Positions 1 through 6,032 of a stretch of 6,728 nt of DNA are shown in pieces. A program made the position numbers and the translations under genes. The notes below the pieces were generated by a model. The model saw only the letters and a program-made list of their open reading frames with translations, had not been told where the DNA came from and searched no databases. The stretch covers positions 9,239 through 15,966 of the forward strand of contig DFDG01000026.1 of NCBI GenBank assembly GCA_002367815.1, written 5' to 3'. The DNA is from Opitutaceae bacterium UBA3033. GTDB taxonomy: Bacteria > Verrucomicrobiota > Verrucomicrobiia > Opitutales > Opitutaceae. Positions within the stretch are counted from its first letter, which is position 1. Every line of letters starts with the position of its first letter.

Positions 1-1209
1 GAAAGCTACATATACGGCGCCAGCCAGCACGGCCATGATCTTGGTAAAAATACCGCTTCCCCCTCCGGTTATTACCAGTCCAGTGATGAGCAGCGTCAAA
101 CCGAAGACTAAGAAATAAGAAATGTTTAGTGAGAGGTGGCTGATAAACTTACCGGAAACAATCGTCTTTAGCAGGTTTCCGTGCACCCCCACTTTGGGCA
201 CCGGCACCGCATCAAAAGGCGTGGTCGCCAGATCCTGCATCAAGGGATCGGTTGGACCAATCAACACGACAGCGTCTTTAAAACCATCTTGGGCAAAAAA
301 TCTCTCACCGGTCACCCGTTCCTCCTCAACTTCCGACTTTAACAATTCGGCGTAATTAAAAACGGTCGAGAATCCGAGTCTTGGATTATTTTCAGGCGCA
401 GCCCAGGTGGAGAACCAGTTAACCTCCAATAGTTGACCATTTTTCAGCGGAACGCTCACCAGCACTTCCCCATCTGGCTGCACCAGTTCGAGAAGATCAT
501 CTTTAACTCTTAATCCATCTGGCCCCAATCCATAATATAACCGGGCCAACTCCAAACTCAGGTGATAGTAGGTGCGAACTCCACTGGGTGCAAAAAGCGG
601 GACCCACCGCGTTCCCCCATCCAACGTATCAATGAGACCGATATTGGGTGGGTTCCAAGGCATCTTTTGCCCCACATTAAAAGCTGGGAGTTCAGGTGGG
701 GCCAATTGGTCGATCGGACCAAACTCATTCGTCAACAACGGCAGCTCACGGCTTTGTTTTTTTCCGTTGATGTCGCGAAAAGTAGATGCGCCGTAGGCTG
801 CGGCAAGGACTACAGGGGGATTATTCCAAAGATAGCGAGCGAACTCCCGGTTGCCATTTACATACTTGGTGTGATCCACCGACTCAGAGACCCCATTGTC
901 GGAAAGCACAAAATCAAACCCGACTGCCCGGGCCCCACCATGCGTAATAAGGGCTTGGGCCACTCGTGAAAAATACATCCGACTCCAAGGGAATCCTCCA
1001 ATTTCATCAATTGATTGGGAATCAACATCGACATAAACCACTTTAAGCGGAGCCGGAATTTCGTTTCTAAACTGGTATCGCCAATCCGTGAACTTGGTCT
1101 CCACGAAATCCAGCCACCCGCTGGCACTCAATACGCACCATAACAGTGGGATTGGCGTTAGGAGCAACCAGCGCAGAGAAAGCAGTTTCTTCGCCTTAGA
1201 TAGAGCCAT
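1..1209 (-). CDS. CHASE2-domain transmembrane sensor protein, C-terminus cut by window edge
   Basis: The reading frame starts at the ATG at 1209 and stays open for 403 codons to base 1, so the C-terminal output domain lies outside the window. An in-frame TGA lies 9 bases upstream of the ATG, which fixes the start; AGGGTGA upstream is a fair ribosome binding site. Seen: one hydrophobic N-terminal segment (about residues 9-28), a long soluble region, then hydrophobic segments at about 364-381 and 386-403. The soluble part carries CHASE2-like blocks: DWRYQFRN near 42, VVYVDVDSQSIDEIG-FPWSR near 57-76, a GFDFVLSD block near 97-104, and VVLIGPTDPLMQDLATTPF followed by VHGNLLKTI near 342-350. CHASE2 is an extracytoplasmic sensory domain normally followed by about three membrane helices and a cytoplasmic nucleotide cyclase, kinase or histidine kinase. 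Which output is used here, and the ligand, cannot be seen. It lies 130 bp downstream of the FecR gene on the same strand. Confidence 0.9.
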   Translation of the reverse strand, partial: MALSKAKKLLSLRWLLLTPIPLLWCVLSASGWLDFVETKFTDWRYQFRNEIPAPLKVVYVDVDSQSIDEIGGFPWSRMYFSRVAQALITHGGARAVGFDFVLSDNGVSESVDHTKYVNGNREFARYLWNNPPVVLAAAYGASTFRDINGKKQSRELPLLTNEFGPIDQLAPPELPAFNVGQKMPWNPPNIGLIDTLDGGTRWVPLFAPSGVRTYYHLSLELARLYYGLGPDGLRVKDDLLELVQPDGEVLVSVPLKNGQLLEVNWFSTWAAPENNPRLGFSTVFNYAELLKSEVEEERVTGERFFAQDGFKDAVVLIGPTDPLMQDLATTPFDAVPVPKVGVHGNLLKTIVSGKFISHLSLNISYFLVFGLTLLITGLVITGGGSGIFTKIMAVLAGAVYVAF

Positions 1210-1279
1210 CTCCGTTCACCCTAGCTGCACGTTCAACAAACGGAAGCAGATTTACCTCCAAGCCTGTTGGCAATTTCAG

Positions 1280-1308
1280 TCACCCGATCACTCAATTTGA
1301 TCAGGTGA
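1280..1308 (-). other. Intercistronic RNA hairpin between the fecR-like and CHASE2 genes
   Basis: In the minus-strand RNA, UCACCUGAUCA (1308-1298) pairs with UGAUCGGGUGA (1290-1280) over 11 base pairs, with one G-U wobble and a 7-base loop. On the plus strand the same position would be an A-C mismatch, so the fold fits the minus-strand transcript better. It lies 31 bases after the FecR stop and about 70 bases before the CHASE2 start. No run of U follows, so it is not a standard rho-independent terminator. It could protect the 3' end of an upstream mRNA segment or set relative expression of the two genes; that role is inferred. Confidence 0.5.
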
Positions 1309-1339
1309 GAATTACTGGCCCACAAAACGTCTCGGAAGA

Positions 1340-2260
1340 TTATCGACCGTCGCCTGAAGTCGTGCGGGGGGTGGACGATGTCGCCGGTGGTCCAGTGGTC
1401 CCAACTTCAGTTTTCTCCTCCGTGGTCGTAGTAGTGGTTGTGGTGGTTGGCGTAGGAGTAGCGGCGCGGGCAGGTGCGGAAGTAATTACCACGGTAGCCA
1501 CTGCCGTCGCTGTTTCCTGAACTTGGGCTGCAACTGCTGCCTGAGTTTGCGGAGTCGTAGTAGTTACTACCACCGGTGTGCTTGGACCCGCCGTCACCGT
1601 TACAACACCAGTCGTCGCATCGACTTCTACATCAAACAATACTTCGACCTCCTGATTGTCGGGGATAGAAAGTTCACTGGGCATGTTCACGGTGCCTGAT
1701 GCCAGCACCACGTTCCCTTCCACGGTAGTCAGTGAGAAAAATGCGCGACCAGTGCCATCAGGCCGAAATACAATTCGAAAGGTGGTGCCACGAATACCCG
1801 CCGCACCAACCGGGGTGTTAACGGTAAAAGTAGAACCAGCGTCAGCATTCAATTTCTTGACGTTACCCACCAACTCGCCGCGGCTGAGGTGAAGCTTGGT
1901 GGTTGAAACTGTGGGTTCTGCAGTCATGGAAGCCAATGAGATCTCTTCCGCAAAGGGATCCTGTAAAAACTCATCGATCGAGAGGGAGGAATCATGAGCC
2001 AGATTTACTGACGCACCATTGGAAAACACCAACACGACACTGGAGTCATTGGCCGTATTGACCACGTAACCTTGGGTTAATTCTGAACCACTTTCCAAAG
2101 TGATTGTATCACCATCCTTGGTTGCCGTGACCGAACCCGTCACTTTGGCTACTTTAATGGCACCGGGTGGGCGAACCGATTCCTGTTGTCCCGATGCAGA
2201 GACCGATCCGAATGATGCAAACGAAACTAACAACAGCCATGAGAGTAGCTTTTTATTCAT
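1340..2260 (-). CDS. Secreted FecR-domain protein with Thr/Ala-rich C-terminal tail
   Basis: A 306-residue protein with a classical signal peptide: MNKK, a hydrophobic core to about residue 20, and a V-S-A site suggesting cleavage after residue 22. The FecR domain spans about residues 37-190. It shows the VAKVTGSV opening, a G-x-V-V-N-T-A...SSVVLVFSNGAS block (64-84), LHLSRGEL (123-130) and the typical FTVNTPVGAAGIRGTTFRI stretch (145-163). After about residue 225 the sequence becomes Thr/Val/Ala/Pro rich, with nine consecutive Thr at 272-280 encoded by mixed ACN codons. Classical FecR proteins are membrane-bound anti-sigma regulators of iron uptake. This one has no cytoplasmic anti-sigma part and no sigma factor or TonB receptor beside it, so a periplasmic or surface role is more likely. 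It starts 6 bp after the ligase stop; no clear ribosome binding site is seen, suggesting translational coupling. The partner or ligand is unknown. Confidence 0.88.
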   Translation of the reverse strand: MNKKLLSWLLLVSFASFGSVSASGQQESVRPPGAIKVAKVTGSVTATKDGDTITLESGSELTQGYVVNTANDSSVVLVFSNGASVNLAHDSSLSIDEFLQDPFAEEISLASMTAEPTVSTTKLHLSRGELVGNVKKLNADAGSTFTVNTPVGAAGIRGTTFRIVFRPDGTGRAFFSLTTVEGNVVLASGTVNMPSELSIPDNQEVEVLFDVEVDATTGVVTVTAGPSTPVVVTTTTPQTQAAVAAQVQETATAVATVVITSAPARAATPTPTTTTTTTTTEEKTEVGTTGPPATSSTPRTTSGDGR

Positions 2261-2266
2261 GATATT

Positions 2267-4189
2267 TTAGGGATTAAGTGCCTTGCTATCTAACGCCAAT
2301 TGCTGGCATAAACGCTGGGCAGTGAAATTTCCAGGGTCAAGACGCAAGCAGTAGTCCAACGCCGCCAAAGCTTGAGGCATAGTGGAACGCTTCAAGCTCA
2401 GATGAAATCCTTGGTAAAACCACACTGAGGAATTAGCGGGAGCCAACAGCATCGCCTTGATCATATCACCACCCGCATCCAACCAATTGCCCTGCATATC
2501 ATTGCCCACGGATCGTCTAATCCAAAATTCCGGGACTACCTCCGATATCGCCAAAGCACGGGACGCATATTCGGCCGCTTCCTGACCAAATTTCGCCGCA
2601 TTCTTAGGTTCAAGGTGACCCCAAAGGGCATTCACCAAAGATAGATCAGCCCAAGCTTGAGCATTTTTTACATTAATTTTAGTGGCTCGCCGCAGACTTA
2701 CATCAGCAGAAATCAACGTGGCTCGATAGATATCTTCCGAGATTTCATGTTGCCATAAAGTGTCGAGCGCCTGACGGGCAGAATAACGCAGGGATTCAGA
2801 TCGATAGAATGGATAAATTCCAGCGATCCCACCCCACCCCAAGCCCAATACCGCGAGAATTACCACAGGTCTCTGCACTTTATTTGGCGCCGAAATATTA
2901 TGCAATCCGATGGGCCACACCCGCTGCACCAACAGGGCAGAAAGTATGGCGAAAAGCATGCCCAAGGCGGGAATCTTAAAATGAAAATCCACGAACAACT
3001 GGGCGGCAAAAGCTAACATGCCGACCGCAATTGCCTGCCAAAAAAGAGGCTCATCCATAGCCTGATGTTTGCCCGGAGGTGATTGAGAAATCCGACGACG
3101 ACGCAGACCGATTAGAACCACCGATGCAACGGCACCGAACGAAAACACGAAGCCTACCACGCCATAATCGCTCAATGTGTTCAGGTAATCATTGTGCGCC
3201 CATTGCGGCTCCATTTGATAAAGCACCGGCCGGTGTTTTTCAAAAAGAATATTGTAGCTGCCCGCTCCGCTACCCGTTGCAGGATTACTACGAAATAATT
3301 CCCATGCGCCCCGCCACATGACAGGTCGCGTCCATTCACCTGATTCGTTGATCATGGCATGGTATCGATCTCTGACAATTGGACTAAGGGTAAAAAGCAA
3401 CATTCCGACCAATACGATGACACTGCCCACACCAACCACCGCACTCAATCGCACCCACCAGCTCCGGCGCATCGCAAATAAAGGCCAAATCATCAGGGCC
3501 AAAGCCAGTGCAGCCCAGCCACCGCGGCTAACCGTAAGTAAGAGACTGAAAACACAGCATATCCCTAGATAGCCGAAAAATACGCGCTGCAAGGCCGTCG
3601 CAGTTCGCCGCACCGCCAACACCCAAATCGCCGGAGTGATCAGAATAAAAAATGCCGCCAAACTATTTGGAATGCCAAATGGGCCACTGGATCGACTCAG
3701 AAACTGCAGCGATTGCAAACGCCCCAGCATCATCCACTCGGGTTCCACGAAATGCTGATAAGCAGCCAACACCGTGGCCACTAGGGCCAGACAGCCGATA
3801 ACCAGCAAAAGGTCTTTCTGGGCCGAAATGAGGTTCACTCCGTTTAGCACCACCCAAAAAGTGACGAACAGATTTGCCCATAACATCCAATCGTGCCAAC
3901 CCAACCAAGGCACTGGAGTAACCCAAATAACATTGGCCGCGGCATAGATCAAAAATGGCACAAAAATCCACCCGACCGGATGCAAACGCGCTTCGACTTC
4001 TGACCAAACCCGACTGATCAAGTGCACCATCAAAGTCAGAACCGTAAGCAAGCTGGTCACCAGCATCGTTTCCGGTCTGTAGCCGCCCAGACAAAGCGTG
4101 GTCCAAACCAAATTCACCGATAGCAGACAAACCAGGGTCCAATTGATAATAACTGCCCGGTGCACTTTGGTCGCCTTCATCTGAGTCAC
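2267..4189 (-). CDS. O-antigen ligase/polymerase family membrane protein with TPR-like C-terminal tail
   Basis: The protein has 640 residues from a GTG at 4189, or 637 from the in-frame ATG at 4180. An AGGG at about 4195-4192 is too close to the GTG (2 bases) and rather far from the ATG (11 bases), so the start is undecided. About ten or more hydrophobic helices fill residues 12-460. Wzy_C/WaaL-type signatures are visible: SGPFGIPNSLA (168-178), the SRGGW motif with its conserved Arg (221-225), and the periplasmic-loop block TGSGAGSYN...WAHNDYLNTLSDYGVVG (305-346) with its conserved His at 332. The family joins or polymerises lipid-linked glycans on the outer face of the inner membrane; the substrate here is not known. 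After the last helix, residues 461-640 are soluble and helical, with TPR-like repeats (A-x-A-x-x-D-x-x-L-R-L-D-P near 607-619). It is the first gene of the minus-strand trio downstream of the glnA terminator. Confidence 0.88.
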   Translation of the reverse strand: MTQMKATKVHRAVIINWTLVCLLSVNLVWTTLCLGGYRPETMLVTSLLTVLTLMVHLISRVWSEVEARLHPVGWIFVPFLIYAAANVIWVTPVPWLGWHDWMLWANLFVTFWVVLNGVNLISAQKDLLLVIGCLALVATVLAAYQHFVEPEWMMLGRLQSLQFLSRSSGPFGIPNSLAAFFILITPAIWVLAVRRTATALQRVFFGYLGICCVFSLLLTVSRGGWAALALALMIWPLFAMRRSWWVRLSAVVGVGSVIVLVGMLLFTLSPIVRDRYHAMINESGEWTRPVMWRGAWELFRSNPATGSGAGSYNILFEKHRPVLYQMEPQWAHNDYLNTLSDYGVVGFVFSFGAVASVVLIGLRRRRISQSPPGKHQAMDEPLFWQAIAVGMLAFAAQLFVDFHFKIPALGMLFAILSALLVQRVWPIGLHNISAPNKVQRPVVILAVLGLGWGGIAGIYPFYRSESLRYSARQALDTLWQHEISEDIYRATLISADVSLRRATKINVKNAQAWADLSLVNALWGHLEPKNAAKFGQEAAEYASRALAISEVVPEFWIRRSVGNDMQGNWLDAGGDMIKAMLLAPANSSVWFYQGFHLSLKRSTMPQALAALDYCLRLDPGNFTAQRLCQQLALDSKALNP

Positions 4190-4253
4190 AACCCTAGTTC
4201 AAACCACCCCGAACTGTTGCGGCGACAAAATTCCCTCAGTCAGGCCATCAAAC

Positions 4254-4283
4254 AAAAAACGCCACCCCAATACGGGATGGCGT
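4254..4283 (-). terminator. Rho-independent terminator after glutamine synthetase
   Basis: In the minus-strand RNA, CGCCAUCCC (4282-4274) pairs with GGGGUGGCG (4268-4260) across a 5-base loop: nine pairs including one U-G wobble. A tenth A-U pair is possible at 4283/4259. Six U follow at 4259-4254. It begins 25 bases past the glutamine synthetase stop codon, an ideal position. It separates that gene from the ligase-FecR-CHASE2 group, leaving only about 64 bases for that group's own promoter, where I could not identify convincing -35/-10 boxes. Confidence 0.9.
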
Positions 4284-4307
4284 GCAAATCCAAAGAATGG
4301 ATACGGA

Positions 4308-5342
4308 TCAACTCGTTGGCACCGTTTGAATCGTCTTAAGGATTCGGCCCGCCACCAAGTATGGATCGGCCGCCGAATTTGGCCGGCGATCCTCAAGGTA
4401 ACCTTTGTAGCCATCGTTCACGAAACTATGCGGGATACGAATTGAAGCTCCGCGATCCGCCAAACCATAGCTGAACTTGTCGATGGATTGGGTTTCGTGG
4501 AGTCCGGTTAGGCGCATGTGATTGTCTGGTCCATAAACGGCAATATGTTCGTCCAGATGTTTGCTGAATGCAGCCATCAGTTTTTCAAAGTATATCTTTC
4601 CGCCAACTTTGCGCATGTGATCGGTGGAGAAGTTGGCATGCATACCGGAGCCGTTCCAATCGAGCGGCTGATTGAAGGGACCACGAATAGGCTTACATTG
4701 CCATTCAATATCCAGTCCGTAGGTCTCAGCGAGACGAGCCAAAGTATAGCGGGCGACCCACATCTGATCGGCGGCACTACGGGGACCTTTGCCAAAAATC
4801 TGAAACTCCCACTGGCCCTTGGCCACCTCGGCATTGATCCCTTCAAGGTTAATGCCGGCATCGAGACAAATATCGATGTGCTTTTCCACAATCTCACGGG
4901 CAATACTGCCTACGCTACTATAGCCAACCCCCGTGTAATAAGGACCTTGAGGAGCAGGGTAACCGCTCGGAGGAAATCCCAACGGAGCACCCTCTTCATA
5001 GAAGAAATATTCCTGTTCAAAACCGAACCAGGCATCGGCCGCATCCGGGATGCTGGCGCGACTGTTGGAAGGATGCGGTGTTTTACCATCCGGCATCATG
5101 ACTTCACTCATAACCAACACGCCATTCTTTCGGGTGCTGTCGGGAAAGACCGCCACCGGTTTGAGCAAACAATCGGAACTCTTACCTTCAGCCTGTCGGG
5201 TAGAGCTTCCGTCGAAGCCCCACATTGGCAGATCTTCGAGCTTCGGAAAGCTGCCGAATTCCTTGATTTGAGTCTTGCTACGCATTCCAGCCAACGGCGT
5301 GTAGCCGTCCAGCCAGATGTATTCGAGTTTGAATTTTGCCAT
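4308..5342 (-). CDS. glnA: Glutamine synthetase, type II (eukaryotic-like GSII)
   Basis: This 344-residue cytoplasmic enzyme joins glutamate and ammonia to glutamine using ATP. Its length fits GSII (about 340-370) and not the roughly 470-residue GSI. The N-terminal beta-grasp domain runs to about residue 100 and carries MWGFDGSSTRQA (40-51). The catalytic domain has the metal and substrate motifs: FGFEQEYFF (107-114, Glu109 and Glu111), the GYPAPQGPYYTGVG block (127-140), GINAEVAKGQWEFQ (168-181, Glu172 and Glu179), NGSGMHANFST (230-240, His235), ADRGASIRIP (295-304) and GYLEDRRPNSAADPY (314-328). All expected active-site residues appear present, so it should be active. GSII lacks the adenylylation control of GSI, so control should be transcriptional or allosteric. 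The gene has its own terminator and a candidate sigma54-type promoter, so it is probably monocistronic. No strong ribosome binding site precedes the ATG. The symbol is given by function; glnII or glnT would also be used for this type. Confidence 0.95.
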   Translation of the reverse strand: MAKFKLEYIWLDGYTPLAGMRSKTQIKEFGSFPKLEDLPMWGFDGSSTRQAEGKSSDCLLKPVAVFPDSTRKNGVLVMSEVMMPDGKTPHPSNSRASIPDAADAWFGFEQEYFFYEEGAPLGFPPSGYPAPQGPYYTGVGYSSVGSIAREIVEKHIDICLDAGINLEGINAEVAKGQWEFQIFGKGPRSAADQMWVARYTLARLAETYGLDIEWQCKPIRGPFNQPLDWNGSGMHANFSTDHMRKVGGKIYFEKLMAAFSKHLDEHIAVYGPDNHMRLTGLHETQSIDKFSYGLADRGASIRIPHSFVNDGYKGYLEDRRPNSAADPYLVAGRILKTIQTVPTS

Positions 5343-5387
5343 ATCAGTTAGATTTTAATGCAGGGTTTTTTGGAATTACAGTAACAC

Positions 5388-5413
5388 CGGGGAAATACTT
5401 GAAGTAACCCCCG
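5388..5413 (-). other. Possible weak hairpin in the glutamine synthetase leader
   Basis: In the minus-strand leader, CGGGG (5413-5409) can pair with CCCCG (5392-5388), and between them lies the perfect palindrome TACTTGAAGTA (5406-5396). The outer stem is 5 bp and the inner stem 3 bp, with a small internal loop, so stability is modest. It would lie about 20-45 bases into the transcript if the sigma54-like promoter is used. The palindrome could instead be a protein-binding operator. I cannot match it to any known glutamine-responsive RNA. Confidence 0.25.
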
Positions 5414-5441
5414 ATAGTTAATGGAAAATTACCAAGAATAA

Positions 5442-5457
5442 AGCACCTTACATGCCA
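5442..5457 (-). promoter_or_regulatory. Sigma54-like -24/-12 promoter element facing glnA
   Basis: On the minus strand, TGGCATGTAAGGTGCT (5457-5442) matches the sigma54 consensus TGGCACG-N4-TTGCW at 10 of 12 defined positions, including the essential GG and GC dinucleotides separated by exactly 10 bases. Transcription would begin near 5431, giving a leader of about 88 bases before the ATG at 5342. Sigma54 is the classical regulator of nitrogen-assimilation genes, which suits glutamine synthetase. I saw no clear NtrC-type activator site upstream, and no sigma70 promoter of comparable quality on this strand of the gap. Confidence 0.45.
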
Positions 5458-5472
5458 TCAACTGCAAGAAAC

Positions 5473-5501
5473 CAGACATAATTATTATTTTCGCCTATAA
5501 T
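5473..5501 (+). promoter_or_regulatory. Sigma70-type promoter facing the mini-kinase/PP2C pair
   Basis: CAGACA at 5473-5478 (four of six matches to TTGACA) is followed after exactly 17 bases by a perfect TATAAT at 5496-5501. The predicted start near 5508 leaves a leader of about 87 bases to the ATG at 5595. The stretch around it is clearly AT-richer than the flanking genes. It lies just upstream of the sigma54-like element of the divergent glnA gene, so regulators bound here could affect both directions. Confidence 0.5.
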
Positions 5502-5594
5502 CATTTAAGTTGTTGATTTTCAATATTCAATGATACTGAACCCACCCTTGCTTCCGATCGAATAAACCGCATCCTTCAGCTATACCGCCACCCA

Positions 5595-6032
5595 ATGCCG
5601 GACATCAAAGACACAAAACGAGCACTTGTTCGCATCGGCTACGATGGAACAGTACAAAAAACGTTTCGTGGCCACGATGCTGAGAAAAGATTCGCAAACG
5701 AAATTCGGATTTTGAGACATCTTGAAGCAAAAGGGTGTGATTTCGTTCCCCGCTTATTGAAGAGCGAACCGGAGAACTTGAAAATCGTGACCACCAACTG
5801 CGGCTCACTCGTAGAACACATAGGTGATGAACGACTTAAATCACTTTTTTCAGAATTAGAGGAATTCGGTGTGCAGCACGACGATCCCTACGTTCGCAAT
5901 GTGACTTATCGGGTTTCCGATGGCCGGTTTTGCCTGATTGATTTCGAACTCGCCACCCTCCTCCATCAATCCGAGCCACCTGCCGGCCAACGAATAGTGG
6001 ATACGGCAGTACCCCAAACTCCACCACGATGA
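5595..6032 (+). CDS. Miniature protein-kinase-like protein (145 aa)
   Basis: The sequence shows a compressed kinase fold: RIGYDGTVQKTF (13-24) resembles the glycine-loop/beta-3 region with Lys22, then NEIRILRHLE (35-44) gives an alpha-C Glu36, and FVPRLL (50-55) precedes a hinge-like TTNCGSL (66-72). HDDPYVRN (95-102) fits the H-x-D-x(4)-N catalytic loop, and CLIDFELA (113-120) stands where the metal-binding DFG is expected, reading DFE. The usual C-lobe after DFG is missing, so the protein is shorter than even Bud32/RIO-type kinases (about 200 residues or more). It could be an atypical small kinase, an aminoglycoside/Kdo-kinase-like relative, or a pseudokinase. The ATG at 5595 is the only common start codon after the in-frame TGA at 5514; no ribosome binding site is evident. 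The stop overlaps the start of the PP2C gene (ATGA), implying coupled translation and a shared pathway. Substrate unknown. Confidence 0.7.
   Translation: MPDIKDTKRALVRIGYDGTVQKTFRGHDAEKRFANEIRILRHLEAKGCDFVPRLLKSEPENLKIVTTNCGSLVEHIGDERLKSLFSELEEFGVQHDDPYVRNVTYRVSDGRFCLIDFELATLLHQSEPPAGQRIVDTAVPQTPPR

Noticed and set aside
562..969. 135-codon plus-strand frame and the 74-codon frame inside it
   Set aside because: Both lie opposite the CHASE2 coding frame, which is open for all 403 codons and has clear domain motifs; the plus-strand products look unlike proteins.
858..1127. 89-codon minus-strand frame
   Set aside because: Out-of-frame shadow inside the CHASE2 gene on the same strand.
1280..1308. 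Hairpin as rho-independent terminator after fecR
   Set aside because: No U-tract follows the stem on the minus strand, unlike the clear terminator at 4254-4283.
1421..1447. ACN repeat as a phase-variable microsatellite
   Set aside because: The codons are mixed (ACC, ACA, ACT, ACG) and the run is too irregular for slippage; it encodes a Thr run by amino-acid choice.
1340..2260. FecR as the regulator of a ferric-citrate uptake system
   Set aside because: The protein has a cleavable signal peptide and no cytoplasmic anti-sigma region, and no FecI-like sigma factor or TonB-dependent receptor is in the window.
3663..4142. 159-codon minus-strand frame
   Set aside because: Out-of-frame shadow of the ligase gene; its product lacks the hydrophobic pattern and motifs seen in the true frame.
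4199..4414. 71-codon minus-strand frame running over the glnA end and terminator
   Set aside because: It overlaps the glnA 3' end in another frame and reads straight through the terminator hairpin, so it is unlikely to be translated.
4518..5351. Long 277-codon open frame on the plus strand opposite glutamine synthetase
   Set aside because: It is antisense to a gene with complete GSII motifs, shows no recognisable domain, and is explained by codon bias of the real gene leaving the opposite frame open.
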